This document shows positions 48,774-59,044 of a DNA stretch of 64,000 bases, one piece after another. Under the pieces are notes generated by a model. It searched no databases, was not told the origin of the DNA, and saw only the letters and a list, made by a program, of their open reading frames with translations. Position 1 is the stretch's first letter, and the number at the start of each line of letters is the position of its first letter. Source of the DNA: Mesostigma viride (Eukaryota; Streptophyta; Mesostigmatophyceae; Mesostigmatales; Mesostigmataceae); contig RPFO01000366.1 of the NCBI GenBank assembly GCA_009746045.1, forward strand, positions 62,001 through 126,000, given 5' to 3'. The translations under genes and the position numbers were made by a program.

Positions 48774-51108
48774 CACTAAAAACCGATTAAGATCACTCAG
48801 CTCCCAAGAAGACCAGCATTTGATTGAATACAATAAGTGGAGCCCTGCCACAAATGCAGCAGTTAACAGTGGCCTTAAGGTTTCTCAATCCGCACGCGGA
48901 AGCAAGAAGCCCTGGAGGGAGGGGAAAGAAACAATTGCGGATCATTGCCTGCCTAGCTTGCTTAAGGCATGGCCCGCCGACACACAAGCTGACATCATCC
49001 TAAATGAATTAACACCGGCATGCGTCACACACCGGCCTGAACAGTGCTGAAAACGCCACTACAAACAGCGTGGCCACGCACCCCCAGGCTAGTGCGTTAA
49101 CCGTACAGGTAGTTGTACAAGGTTCCCAAGACTAACAAACATAAAACGCGCCCATCGACCCCTTGGGCCGGTCCGAATCCACTTTACAATAATTAATCAC
49201 GACTCACTAAATAACCCAAATCAGCCAAAGATTCGGTAAGCAACCAGCCGACCCTACAGGTCCCCACCTAACCTCAGCTGGTGCAACCAAACACGAATCT
49301 TTGCAAGTGAAGTCGTATAAAACCTACAATTAATTTTCTCGGACCGCTAATTAATAACCACCGACCCTTATAAACAACCGGGTCATCCAAGGAAAATTCG
49401 GGCGAGCAGGAAACCCTTTGTACAAATCGAATTAGTCAGCCCATGTCGCAGACAGCCTTCCACATCCAGGCCAAGGCATGGCGGCCTTATCTTTCCCGCA
49501 TGCGTTAATTAAACTATATTCAGAGAAAACCGATTAAGATCACTCAGCTCCCAAGAAGACCAGCATTTGATTGAATACAATAAGTGGAGCCCTGCCACAA
49601 ATGCAGCAGTTAACAGTGGCCTTAAGGTTTCTCAATCCGCACGCGGAAGCAAGAAGCCTCCACCCAATTACCCCCCCTGGCGCCAACCCCATTGCGCCGA
49701 TTAAACTCATGACCACCGTGCGCGAAAGAGCGTGTCGCAACATCTTAAATGGCGACTCAGCCCGCGCTAGGCTATATTAACCCCCGCAGGGGCCCGCTGG
49801 TTACAATGCGACACAAGCCGGTGACCACCCCAAAAGCAAGCCCTCAAAAAGAGCCAGCATTTCGCAATTCCGGAACCGTCCAAAAAGGAAAGAGGTTTTA
49901 CGACACCATAATAGACTGAGCCGCGCAGCAGGTGCTGAGACGAAAAGGAACGACAAAGGTCTGGCGTAGCCTCGCCTCCCTGAGACGCCCTCCCCAACTC
50001 GAGTCTCGCAATAGGGAAATTTCTAGCTTCGGAGCGCAACTCTCGCGCGGCTCCTATTGTCCCCAACCACCCCTCCTCGGCAGGGGCAGCTGGACACCTG
50101 ACCTGCCGCCACAAAAAATATTTTATGACAAAAAAGGTCGTTGCTGACAGGATCCTGGTTCGGGACCTTCTGAATCCAGGTCACGTCCCACGCACCATCG
50201 CACGGTGGCAAGCCTGCGATGTGACACTAGAGCTGTTTTAGAAACTTATAAACAGCTCCGCCGAAGCTGGCCAAACCGCCGGAGTAACGCCCCATCCTTC
50301 GCCCATGTCAAAAAGACCCGCAGCCGGGGAAAACGACATGGGGGTAAATTTAAATTTTCTTTCCGTTGCACGACCAACTATACTATGCTTGGTCGAACAA
50401 CTTAGCGGTTGTGCCACCATCTGCCTCGGCTACAAGACAGATGCAACCCGCGCTAGAATGTGCAATTTTGCACAGGCGGCCATTGCCGCCATTGTGAAAG
50501 AAACAATTGCGGATCATTGCCTGCCTAGCTTGCTTAAGGCATGGCCCGCCGACACACAAGCTGACATCATCCTAAATGAATTAACACCGGCATGCGTCAC
50601 ACACCGGCCTGAACAGTGCTGAAAACGCCACTACAAACAGCGTGGCCACGCACCCCCAGGCTAGTGCGTTAACCGTACAGGTAGTTGTACAAGGTTCCCA
50701 AGACTAACAAACATAAAACGCGCCCATCGACCCCTTGGGCCGGTCCGAATCCACTTTACAATAATTAATCACGACTCACTAAATAACCCAAATCAGCCAA
50801 AGATTCGGTAAGCAACCAGCCGACCCTACAGGTCCCCACCTAACCTCAGCTGGTGCAACCAAACACGAATCTTTGCAAGTGAAGTCGTATAAAACCTACA
50901 ATTAATTTTCTCGGACCGCTAATTAATAACCACCGACCCTTATAAACAACCGGGTCATCCAAGGAAAATTCGGGCGAGCAGGAAACCCTTTGTACAAATC
51001 GAATTAGTCAGCCCATGTCGCAGACAGCCTTCCACATCCAGGCCAAGGCATGGCGGCCTTATCTTTCCCGCATGCGTTAATTAAACTATATTCAGAGAAA
51101 ACCGATTC
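48774..51108. repeat. Interlocking direct repeats X-Y-X-Z-Y
   Basis: X (about 48774-48905 and 49522-49657, AAAACCGATTAAG to GCAAGAAGCC) and Y (about 48921-49531 and 50495-51107, GAAAGAAACAATTGCGG to AAAACCGATT) are near-identical pairs. Z (49658-50494) is present once. The layout is that of two tandem copies of a unit X-Z-Y, the first lacking Z and having the purine-rich GGAGGGAGGGG before Y. Y could be an LTR of about 610 bp and X-Z an internal region without genes, but Y has neither TG...CA nor AGTT...AACT ends, so the class is open. Confidence 0.6.
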
Positions 51109-51487
51109 CGCAACATCTTGTCATCAGGAAATGCGAAACAGCCAGGAGCGCTCGTCAACACGTAGCAGGCCAGCAACAAAACTCATTCGTCGCCAATAAC
51201 GTGCCCGCAATCTAGATAGCTCAGGAAACCTTCACGCAGCCAATCCAGCTAGTCCTGGCGTACAAACGCCCACCAACGACCTCCAAGATAAACTTAGCCT
51301 CGGCCGTCGTTGGGAACTCAACCATTCCCGGAACGCATCATAAACCGATAATCTGGTACCGCGCCCTTCTATGATCCGCTAGTCTCGATTCCGCGAGTAT
51401 CCGCAGCAGTCCAGCGCAGGATTAAACTCGACGATTAAGCCCAGGTAGTAAACCGCCTTGATGGAACCGGATCATCGTTGTAATTTG
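51109..51487 (-). other. Copia-D leader, decayed
   Basis: In element orientation this follows the 5' LTR, beginning with CAAATTACAACG at 51487 (primer-site-like). No intact extra ORF or gag was found. Confidence 0.45.
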
Positions 51488-52186
51488 AGTTAAAGCGCAA
51501 TGTGTAGGGATAGATAGATTCCAATGCGCGCGGATAGATTCATCATGAGAATGGTTGGAATGGAGCTTGGTTAAAAATATAGGCTTACAGCACTCGTGCA
51601 CGTGAGTGCTTAAACACGAGTTTGCCAAGTCAAGGCAACACACGTGAGGCGGGCTCGCAAGAGATCTAACCAGTTGGCACTGGCCTATTCTTTATATACT
51701 TGTGCACTGTGCTTTGCTAGGCCTGAGCAGCCTCGTAGGCCTGCTCAGTATTAACACCCCCGGTACAGTATTAACAACCTGTACAGCGTCCAGATCCTAT
51801 ACAGTAGGTATGCCATACAGGCACAGTGACCACAGAGTACAGTCCACAGTGATTATTGCGTCTGCACCCAATAGTCCAGGACTAAGCCTGCGGTACCAAC
51901 AGACCACAGGTTAAGGTTCCTATTTCCTGCGTACGACGTATTAATCCAATACCGTCGTAGGTTCAGCACCTAATTCCTGTCAGCCCAGGAATTACTGTCG
52001 ACCCCATATGTCGTCGGCACATATTCACGCACCACTTAGAAGAACAGCCGGCTCGCGCTCGCGCGCGATCGACCGGGAAGTCGGAACACCATAACTTTCT
52101 TGATACTTGTCGGAATGAACTCGTTCCAGTGTCGCTGGAATCGCAGAGATATGCCGAATCAGGATCATGCCAATGCGCTTGCGTTA
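51488..52186 (-). repeat. Copia-D 5' LTR
   Basis: Nearly identical to 30421-31117. The inner end AACT at 51488 is directly followed, in element orientation, by the CAAATTACAACG primer-site-like sequence, which fixes the orientation and shows that this is the 5' copy. Confidence 0.75.
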
Positions 52187-52439
52187 CGGTTGATACCTTT
52201 GTTGCATGAAGTGCAGCCTGGCGTGAAGGCGCACTTGCAAGCAAGGTTGTGATTTATTTGATAATCACTTCAACAGGGTAGGTGCCCAGTGGGGAGCACC
52301 TGGATCTGCGGTGCAGCGCAGGGTAACATCTTATTTCTGCCATGCAAACAGGGTCATATTGCCCTCTTTGGCATTGGCAAGTGAACCGAGGTGGGAATAT
52401 TAATTTAACCCAACCTGACGGATTCTGCCTTCCCTGGGC

Positions 52440-52915
52440 TTGCTAGGGTCCGCCAGGGAGGGGGCTAAGAGTGACCCCCCCATTACTCTGGATGAATTTG
52501 AGTTGCTCCCTGCACAGGTTGAGAGTCTCCCTGCACAGGTTGAGGGTGCATCCATGGAGGAAGAACACAATGGGGTAGTGACTGGGTCTTCCCACGTCAC
52601 CGTGGTGAAAGCAGTTACCAAAGGCAACAACGTTCCCACATGGCTCTTGGAGGTAGTTTACGTACTCCTTCAATGTTGGAGCGTGGAAGTCCTGCCTTAG
52701 GGCAGGAGGCTCCTTTAGAGGAGGAGGATGAGGCTGATGGCCTGAATGATGCAATGGGAGCATGGTTGTAAGTGATAGTGCTGATCAAAGCACATCACCT
52801 AAGCAGTAAAGCAGGTTGCTGAGGCTTGTTCCTGTAGGCTGGTTGCTCCCAAGCCTAAGAAGTCTCATGTCAGACAACCTGTGTTGCAGCCTGGATTTGG
52901 TGAGCTATGCTCATT
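52440..52915 (+). pseudogene. Copia Pol fragment (N-terminal part up to the integrase zinc region)
   Basis: Near 52805-52905 one frame gives VKQVAEACSCRLVAPKPKK then SHVRQPVLQPGFGEL, matching Copia-B ACQQAASRCKCQLSSNKPRK and SHAKALPQSIGDL. The upstream part has a repeated LPAQVE motif and may be the variable region before the integrase, but several frames are needed. It is cut off at about 52915. Confidence 0.6.
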
Positions 52916-53054
52916 TTATCTATGACTAACCTGCTGAGCGGAGAATGCAACGCCGTATAGCACCAAAAGAAAAAATAATTTTAGAAAAAATATTTTTTGT
53001 GCTGGCACCCGTACCCCAGCCACCCAGGTAGGGGTTGGCTGGAGAGGTGGTTGC

Positions 53055-53060
53055 TATAAA
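53055..53060 (+). promoter_or_regulatory. TATA-like box upstream of the tyrosine-recombinase element ORF1
   Basis: GCTATAAAGG lies about 110 bases before ATG 53172, after a GC-rich inverted motif CCAGCCACCC/GGGTTGGCTGG. It is a plausible start for the element transcript; not tested. Confidence 0.4.
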
Positions 53061-53171
53061 GGGTGGGCTTCCATTCTAGGGAAGCAGGTTGTTTCTTTTG
53101 CCTGAGAACCTCACGTGACCACATCACAAAAAACAAAACGCAAGATAACACATCAAGCAGTATAACCCACC

Positions 53172-54274
53172 ATGACCACAGTGACAGCCCCAGACCGGAA
53201 TTTCCTAGCGAAACTCAAGCAAGCAGCCAAGGAGGGATGCACCCCAAAGGAGGCCGCCACTGCGGTCCAGAAGATCCTAGGGGAGGGGAACTGGCTAGAG
53301 CGGATCCAGAAGCTCACTCCGGGGCGTGCCAAGAACGTCATGGACGTACTGGAGGAAAGGGGGTTTGTCAGCGACTGGGATGGGGAGGAGGCCCTGGCCG
53401 ATGTGCTAGCAGCGCAACTGGGGGAGGCTATTGCAGAGCCGGATCCACCAGTGTCAGCAGGTGCGGTGGGAACGGGGGGTGTTCCCCCTTCGGCAGGTGG
53501 AAGCGGAGGGGCGGGGCATGGTGGAGCGGGCGCTGGGGAGGACGATGGCGCTCCTGGGGCGATCGACCAGGCTGTGGCGGACCTGGACCGAAACCTAGGT
53601 CGGCTGCTGGGGACCGAGACGGGCTATGCAACGCCAGCTGGAGGGCTTCCATCCCGGCCGGGCAACGCCCGCACTGGCGGAGATATTGGCGACCTGATAT
53701 CGGCCATGTCGAAGCTGCTGGACCAGGCAAAGACTCCAGCAGCTGCAAGCCCAGCCGCAGCGACGACTGCTGGCAGGCTGGCGCGCACGAAGGGGGTGGC
53801 GCTGAGTGGGCATGCAGTGCCGGTGCTGGTGAGCAACATGCTGGAGGCGGTGCTGCCGGGAATGCTGGACTACGCGGAGAGCGTGGGGGGGAAGTCCATC
53901 CGTGCATCGTTAATGCTGACGATGCACGGCAGCTCAGCCAGCGGGGAGAGGCGGATGCTGCTCCTGCAGATGGCAGGAATTCTGGACACGATGGTGACAG
54001 AATTTGGCTACTGGGCCACGCCACGCTCCGAAGTAATTCTGGAGCTGGCAGCAGCCGAGTACCTGGCAAAGCTGATCACGGCATGCCAGCTGGTGGATGT
54101 GGGGTCGACGGGTGGAAGGGGACTCCGTCGGCAATGCTGCCATTCCAGGAGGGTGGAGCAATGCTGGCGTCTCCGGCGGTGCGGGCGGCGATGAGCATGG
54201 GGAAGCTGCAGCACAAGCTGGAGCAGGGTCCCGGCAAGAAGGGGCAGGGCGGCCCGTCCAACAACAACAAGTGA
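53172..54274 (+). pseudogene. YR-1 ORF1, Gag-like, one frameshift near the end
   Basis: From ATG 53172 (MTTVTAPDRNFL) the protein has a helical N-terminus (KQAAKEGCTPKEAATAVQKI), a Gly/Ala linker, and a helical core (NMLEAVLPGMLDYAESVGG, RRMLLLQMAGILDTMVTEFG, ILELAAAEYLAKLITACQL). Near 54100 the good frame moves to DGWKGTPSAMLPFQEGG and ends at 54274 in a basic tail, KKGQGGPSNNNK; staying in the first frame gives low-quality Arg/Cys sequence. The position and helical make-up suggest the structural protein of the element. No CCHC knuckle is seen. The shift is equivalent to one lost base next to a GGGG run. Confidence 0.6.
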
Positions 54275-54598
54275 GGGAGCGGTGCCTTCTTCCACTACCT
54301 CTTCCAGCACCCCTGCCACCTCGTGACTGGTGGCAGCAGGTACGCTCAGGCCGTAGGCGCGATAGGATGAGTCGGGCTTTTAATGCTCGCACACTAGCCT
54401 GTCAGACGGTTAGGGCGTTAAACTGGATGGGGGGGGGGGGCGAGACCCGCCTGCTGTAGATTCAGCCCGTGTGCCCGGGCCTCTGCAGCAGGCGGCCCTA
54501 GATGGGATCGATGATGCTTGCAGGTCCTTTGTCCGCCGGAACGGTGGTTCCGTAGCGGCAATGGCAGGATCTGTAGTGGATGGGGGTGAATATGCTGA

Positions 54599-56137
54599 AG
54601 GAGCCCCTTACGAACCGTTAGTGGCCGCACGCTTGGCTTTGCCTGGTCCGGGGGAAGGTGGCCAAGTGGATGTGCTGAACTTACTACCCCCTCTTGGGGA
54701 GCAATTTTGAATGATGAGAGTAGGATGGTACGGACGCTGAGCCCAGCAGAGCGGATCTTGCAGAAGTCGATGCGGATCTCGCGGGGGTGTAGCATGGAGG
54801 AGTTCGCGCGGGTTTGCACGGTGTGTGTGGAGAGGGGGATTTTGGGTGGATTTTTTGAGGAGGAGCCGCCTATGGTGAACGGTACTTTTGGGGTCGGAAA
54901 GCCCGACGGCCGTATACGGCTGATTGTGGACAACCGGCGTGGCAACATGCCACTACCAGATCCTATGCCCGCTTTTTTACCACACCTTGGCGTGATTTGC
55001 GATTTGCCCACGCGCGCTGGGGAGGATGTTTTTGGGGGCGTATCAGATTTGGATTCGTACTACAACAGACTCCGCCTGCCAGTTTGGATGCGGCGGTACT
55101 GTGCGTGGATGCCGGTGTGGTCGGATCTGGTGGGCCTGAGTGGGGCTCGTCGGAAGGTGTGGCCGTGGATGTTGTGCTGGCCAATGGGCAACAAGCTGGC
55201 CGTCGCGGTGGCCCAGTGTGTGCATCAGTCTGTGTTGTACCGCTGTGGCCCCAAGCCGCCGTTGGAGGCTAGTCGTGGGCTGAGCATCAACATGTCCGCG
55301 CTGATCCTGGTGGCGGAGGCCAACGAGGCGGGGGAGACCGTCCGGCTGAGGCTGGAGGAGGACCCTGCTGCGCCCTTGGCGCCCTCGCCGTGCTTCGAAT
55401 CTCGGCAGGATCTGGAAGGTATGCATGCTGTGACGATCGATGACCTCCATTTCACCCACTGTGCGTCGGTGGATGGGGTGAATCAGCAGCTAGATCGTGT
55501 TCAGGCTGCCTACGCCGCTGTTGGGCTGGTGCAGAAGTCTGACAAGGTGGTACGGGCGACAGCAGAGCAGACTGGTGTGCAGGCGGTGGGGGTCATTCAC
55601 CAAAGGGATGGTGACGTGGTGCCTGTTCCTGAGCGTGTGGTGGCAGTTATCGCCGCTACTCATAGAATCTTAGATCGCGGGTTTACATACTACCGCGAAC
55701 TTAGTTCTGTGCTTGGGAAGTGGGTGTGGATGCATCTGCTGTGCCGCCCCATGCTTTCGGTGTGGTCTGAGACGTACCGGCTGCTAGCAGCCATGAATGC
55801 CTCCCTGCCTGGGCGCCGCTGGCGCCTCCCTGCGGGGGCCCGCCAGGAGCTTCAGGCGGCGATCGACCTGGCCCCCTTTTTGAGGGCGGCCAGGGCCCGG
55901 CCCCTTTCTGACCGGGTCGTCGCAAGTGATGCGAGCGGCTCCGGCGGTGGGGTGGTCTACAGGGACCTGCCTGGGGCCGATTGTGCCCGGCTGGCCGCGA
56001 CCCGGCGCGAAGCGCGGGGGTGGCGGACGACAGCTTTAACGTCTGGGGAGGACTGGGACCTGGAGCGCATGGAGGAGGGGGACTACAGCCTGCTGGATAG
56101 TGGCCACTGGCGGGTGGTCCCACGCCGAATGGGGTAG
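54599..56137 (+). CDS. YR-1 reverse transcriptase and first half of RNase H
   Basis: The frame is open from 54599; the first ATG codons are internal, so the start is uncertain and an overlapping ORF (54471-54710) may supply the N-terminus. RT motifs: VGKPDGRIRLIVDNRRGN, SDLDSYYNRLRLP (first catalytic Asp region), and AVTIDDLHFTH, where the DD pair stands in TIDDL rather than YxDD. RNase H begins VVASDASGSGGGVVY. The frame ends inside the inverted-repeat insert at 56137. RT would copy the element RNA. The unusual catalytic box could mean divergence or a dead copy. Confidence 0.75.
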   Translation, partial: RSPLRTVSGRTLGFAWSGGRWPSGCAELTTPSWGAILNDESRMVRTLSPAERILQKSMRISRGCSMEEFARVCTVCVERGILGGFFEEEPPMVNGTFGVGKPDGRIRLIVDNRRGNMPLPDPMPAFLPHLGVICDLPTRAGEDVFGGVSDLDSYYNRLRLPVWMRRYCAWMPVWSDLVGLSGARRKVWPWMLCWPMGNKLAVAVAQCVHQSVLYRCGPKPPLEASRGLSINMSALILVAEANEAGETVRLRLEEDPAAPLAPSPCFESRQDLEGMHAVTIDDLHFTHCASVDGVNQQLDRVQAAYAAVGLVQKSDKVVRATAEQTGVQAVGVIHQRDGDVVPVPERVVAVIAATHRILDRGFTYYRELSSVLGKWVWMHLLCRPMLSVWSETYRLLAAMNASLPGRRWRLPAGARQELQAAIDLAPFLRAARARPLSDRVVASDASGSGGGVVYRDLPGADCARLAATRREARGWRTTALTSGEDWDLERMEEGDYSLLDSGHWRVVPRRMG

Positions 56138-56696
56138 TTTTTCGCGCATTTTGCAAGAAAAAAACGCTGTTTTCGACTTTTTGTTTCGAAATTTTTTCTG
56201 GCGATTTGAGAACGCCCGCAAAATTTTGCACAATTTCGCGTGATTTTCGCACGATTTTCGCACAACTTCACACAATTTCACACGATTTCACAGGATTTCG
56301 CATAATTTTACACGAAGGGTCTAGCTGCAGAGAGACCCTTTGAAAATTTTCGCATGAACTCACACATTTTTTACATGTCGAAATTTTTTTACAATCGAAC
56401 TTTTTTGCATGAATTCGCACTTTTTTGGTCGGTTTTTGGTCAATTTCAGCAAAATTTTCAAGATTTCGCATGATTTTACACTTTTTTGGCCTGGTTTTGG
56501 TCAATTTCAGCAAATTTTGCGCGATTTCGCACGATTTGCGAAGGGTCTAGCTGCAGAGAGACCCTTTCCGGCCGGCGGAAAATTCGCTCGGCTGCAAATT
56601 TTTCGGCAAGAATTTCGGCGCAATGTCCGTTTTTCTGACGATTGAAACTAGCGTTTTTTTCTTGCAAAAATCTACCCCATTCCGCGTGGGACCACC
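56113..56696. mobile_element. Inverted-repeat element inside YR-1 RNase H (MITE or introner-like)
   Basis: The left end GGTGGTCCCACGCCGAATGG and the right end (complement of 56671-56696) match with one mismatch for 25 bases, and similarity continues through TTTTGCAAGAAAAAAACGCT. CTGGCG flanks both sides (56107-56112 and 56697-56702); a 4-bp TGGC reading is also possible. The inside has a hairpin repeat, AAGGGTCT...AGACCCTT, twice (near 56316 and 56542), and AT-rich filler without genes. Precise loss would leave a frameshift, whereas splicing from GT at 56114 to AG at 56720 would keep RNase H in frame. Confidence 0.75.
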
Positions 56697-56702
56697 CTGG
56701 CG

Positions 56703-57803
56703 TACGGCACTGTCCTACAGTACCAGTGGCGGGGGCAGCCTAACCACATCAACGTCAAGGAGGCGATTGCTGCGACACAGGGGGTCGAGTGGTCGTGCCG
56801 GACCAAGGCGTGTCGGGGTAAGCGAGTCGTCCGGCTCGTAGACTCCAGTGCTGTGGTGGGGGCGTTTGTCAGAGGGCGGTCGTCTTCCTACCGTCTCAAC
56901 CAGCTGGTTCGGCGCTACTGCGCTCTGTCACTGGCTGGCGACATGCAGAGCCACTGGGTCTGGGTGGCTACCGACCACAACCCAGCTGACAAGGCCAGTC
57001 GGCGTGGCGCTTGGGTTCCTGACTTGACCCGGTGTGGTGACGTGCATCCCAACCCTGGGCCTGAGGGGGCGCGACGCCCTCGGGACTTGGCACTTTTGGA
57101 GGGCACAGTCAACCCTGTGTCTACCTTGCCAGCGTACCGGCGTGCGGCGGCTGTCTACGTGGCGTGGGCGCCACCTGGCCCTGTCGACCCAGCTGACGCC
57201 GAAGCCATTTTCTGTGAGTGGATTTCTGCTGTCTACCATGCCAGAGGCGGGCGGGGGCGTACCTTATGCCAGCATGCCAAGGCCTGTCTGCACCTGTACT
57301 ACCCCGACATTGTTCGGAATTGGGTACTGGCGGACCGCCTGCTAGCAGGTTGGCAGCGGCTTGTTCCGGCTGTCAGCCCTCCGCCTATGCCCTGGCGCCT
57401 TTGCTATTTCACTGCCCTGTTGCTAGTTTCACGTCGACAGGTGCATTTGAGTGCGTTGATTATTGTTGCTTTCCAGCAGTATTTACGCATTAGCGAGGCG
57501 ATAGGGCTGCGGGTTCGGGATGTGGCTCATCCCGGCCACCCCCTTCTCGAGCCAGGGCCCATGGTCGGTGCCCTTGTGCTGCGCAACCCCAAAACTGCGC
57601 AGGGGGCGGCCCAGCACGTCCTCGTCCGGGATCCACTTTCTTTGTGGCTCCTGCGACGACTGAAGGCTGGCCAGCCCCCGGATGCACTCCTCTTTCGAGG
57701 CTTAACGTACAGCCAGGCTAGGCAGCAGTGGGAGGCTGTGCAGGCCCGCATGGGCATCCCAGGGATGTTTTCTTTTCACAGCCTCCGGCATGGGGGGGCG
57801 ACG
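56703..57803 (+). pseudogene. YR-1 RNase H end, 2A-like motif and truncated tyrosine recombinase
   Basis: The frame continues RNase H (PNHINVKEAIAATQG, VRLVDSSAVVGAFVRGR, WVATDHNPADKASR) and then reads TRCGDVHPNPGPEG (57036-57062 encode the core). This matches the 2A ribosome-skipping consensus DxExNPGP except for His at the Glu position, a variant known in retroelements. Next comes a recombinase: YLRISEAIGLRVRDV with the first catalytic Arg, a Lys-bearing strand, then HSLRHGGATHS with His and Arg. The catalytic Tyr is missing because LINE copy B begins at about 57803 and the frame runs on into LINE sequence. So this copy cannot recombine. Confidence 0.85.
57036..57062 (+). promoter_or_regulatory. 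2A-like ribosome-skipping motif
   Basis: Encodes GDVHPNPGP at the junction between RNase H and recombinase. If active, the ribosome would release the RT/RNase H product at Gly and continue with Pro, giving two proteins from one frame. Confidence 0.65.
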
Positions 57804-58817
57804 CATTCCCTGCTCGCGTCATCGATAAACACCAGAAAACCTACGCGGGTATTCTGCACACGGCTGATTGGATTGCTCTTTTCGCGGACCTCAACGCCCA
57901 GGGACGTGCGTGGCTGTTCTCGCTTTCCTTGCGGAGTGTGGGCTCGGCGTACCTTCGTGCTCTTCCCATGGCCCCCCCATTCGCCTTGGCTCCCAGCCAC
58001 TACTCGGTGGCGCTCCGGCACCAGCTATTTGCCCCGCAGCCTCTTGTTCCGGCCGGGCGGCCTTGTGGTAGCTGTGGGCAGCCGCTGGATCCCACGGGGA
58101 CTCACTACCTTGCCTGCATGGGGGGCCAACAGAATCAGAATTGGTATTTGTATTTGCACACTGTCCTCCTGACGGTGGTGCTCGCCATGATTCGGTCGGT
58201 TTTCCCCCACGCGAACATCCGGTCCGAGGATGCGGATGGCGCTGCCTTCTATTCCCCCAACCACCGGCCTGACATCGTGGTGCTGGACTTTGAGGGGGGT
58301 GGCCGGCATCTGCTTATTGACGTTTCGGTGGCGCGGCCCTTGGCTCTTAGCCACGTGGCTGGGGCCTCCCTCACGGCAGGTTACACGGCGGACCGGGCGG
58401 AGCGGGCCAAGCTCCTGGCCTACGGCGACGTCGGGCACCATCATGTGGTGCCCTTTGTCCTGGAGGAGTTTGGGGCCATGGGGCCCCTGACCTCCGCCTT
58501 CTTCAAGGAGTGTTGCCGGCTCCGGGAGGACCGGCTGGACCTGGAGGGCCAGCGGGCCCCATGGTCGGCGCGGACCTGGACGTCATATTGGCGTCAGCGC
58601 TTGTCGGTGGCGCTGACTCGGGCCATGGCTGACATCATGCTCCGCCGTACGCGGGCTGATTTTGCGGTGCAGCAGGGCTATTAGGTTCCTCCCGTTAGGC
58701 GTTTCCATTGGTCTTATCGTAGTATAGAGCTTTGACATGGCTCTGTATATAGGTTTATAGCTGGGCGTTTGCTTTGGTTTGAGTGATTTCACTCTGCTGT
58801 AAGTAATTATATTTTTT
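57803..58817 (+). mobile_element. LINE copy B, 5'-truncated, in YR-1 recombinase
   Basis: Starts in GCATTCCCTGCTCGC, where YR-1 and the LINE share bases, and carries the last 290 codons: CCHC knuckle, PD-(D/E)XK nuclease (RPDIVVLDF, LIDVSVARP) and stop at 58684, then the 3' UTR to the AT tail. The coding part happens to be in frame with the recombinase. It differs from copy A at single bases, e.g. HHHVVPF for HHRVVPF. Confidence 0.85.
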
Positions 58818-59027
58818 ATATATATTAAAAATATAATTACTTACAGCAGAGTGAAATCACTCAAACCAAAGCAAACGCCCAGCTATAAACCTATATACAG
58901 AGCCATGTCAAAGCTCTATACTACGATAAGACCAATGGAAACGCCTAACGGAGGAACCTAATAGCCCTGCTGCACCGCAAAATCAGCCCGCGTACGGCGG
59001 AGCATGATGTCAGCCATGGCCCGAGTC
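58818..59027 (-). mobile_element. LINE copy B', inverted 3' fragment, tail to tail with copy B
   Basis: Reverse-oriented 3' UTR plus the last coding bases, ending at GCCCGAGTC. The two AT tails meet at TTTTTTATATATATTAAAAA, forming a long hairpin of about 420 bases. Confidence 0.85.
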
Positions 59028-59044
59028 TTGTATATATATGCCAT

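Larger units (their letters stand above)
30421..52186 (-). mobile_element. Copia-D: old minus-strand copia, stretched to about 21.8 kb by nested insertions
   Basis: Two near-identical LTRs bound it. The right one (51488-52186) is followed inward by CAAATTACAACG, the primer-site-like sequence, so it is the 5' LTR. Pol remnants lie in the expected right-to-left order: protease-like fragment (45503-45709), RT/RNase H fragments (31820-32330), 3' LTR. The gypsy element (33288-44813), FB2 (45753-46625) and the repeats at 48774-51108 sit inside it. I found no clean target duplication by eye. Confidence 0.65.
53055..57803 (+). mobile_element. YR-1: DIRS-like tyrosine-recombinase retrotransposon, 3' end lost
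   Basis: Three coding blocks: ORF1 (53172-54274), RT with the start of RNase H (54599-56137), and the rest of RNase H, a 2A-like motif and a tyrosine recombinase (56703-57803). RT plus tyrosine recombinase with no integrase defines DIRS-like elements, which insert through a circular intermediate. A 584-bp inverted-repeat element sits in the RNase H. The recombinase is cut before its catalytic Tyr by a LINE insertion at 57803. I could not define the left end or recover the right end. Confidence 0.82.

Noticed and set aside
52183-52187. GTTAC as the target duplication of Copia-D (with 30416-30420)
   Set aside because: It overlaps GCGTTA, which is present in both LTR copies, so the match may be part of the LTR and not flanking sequence.
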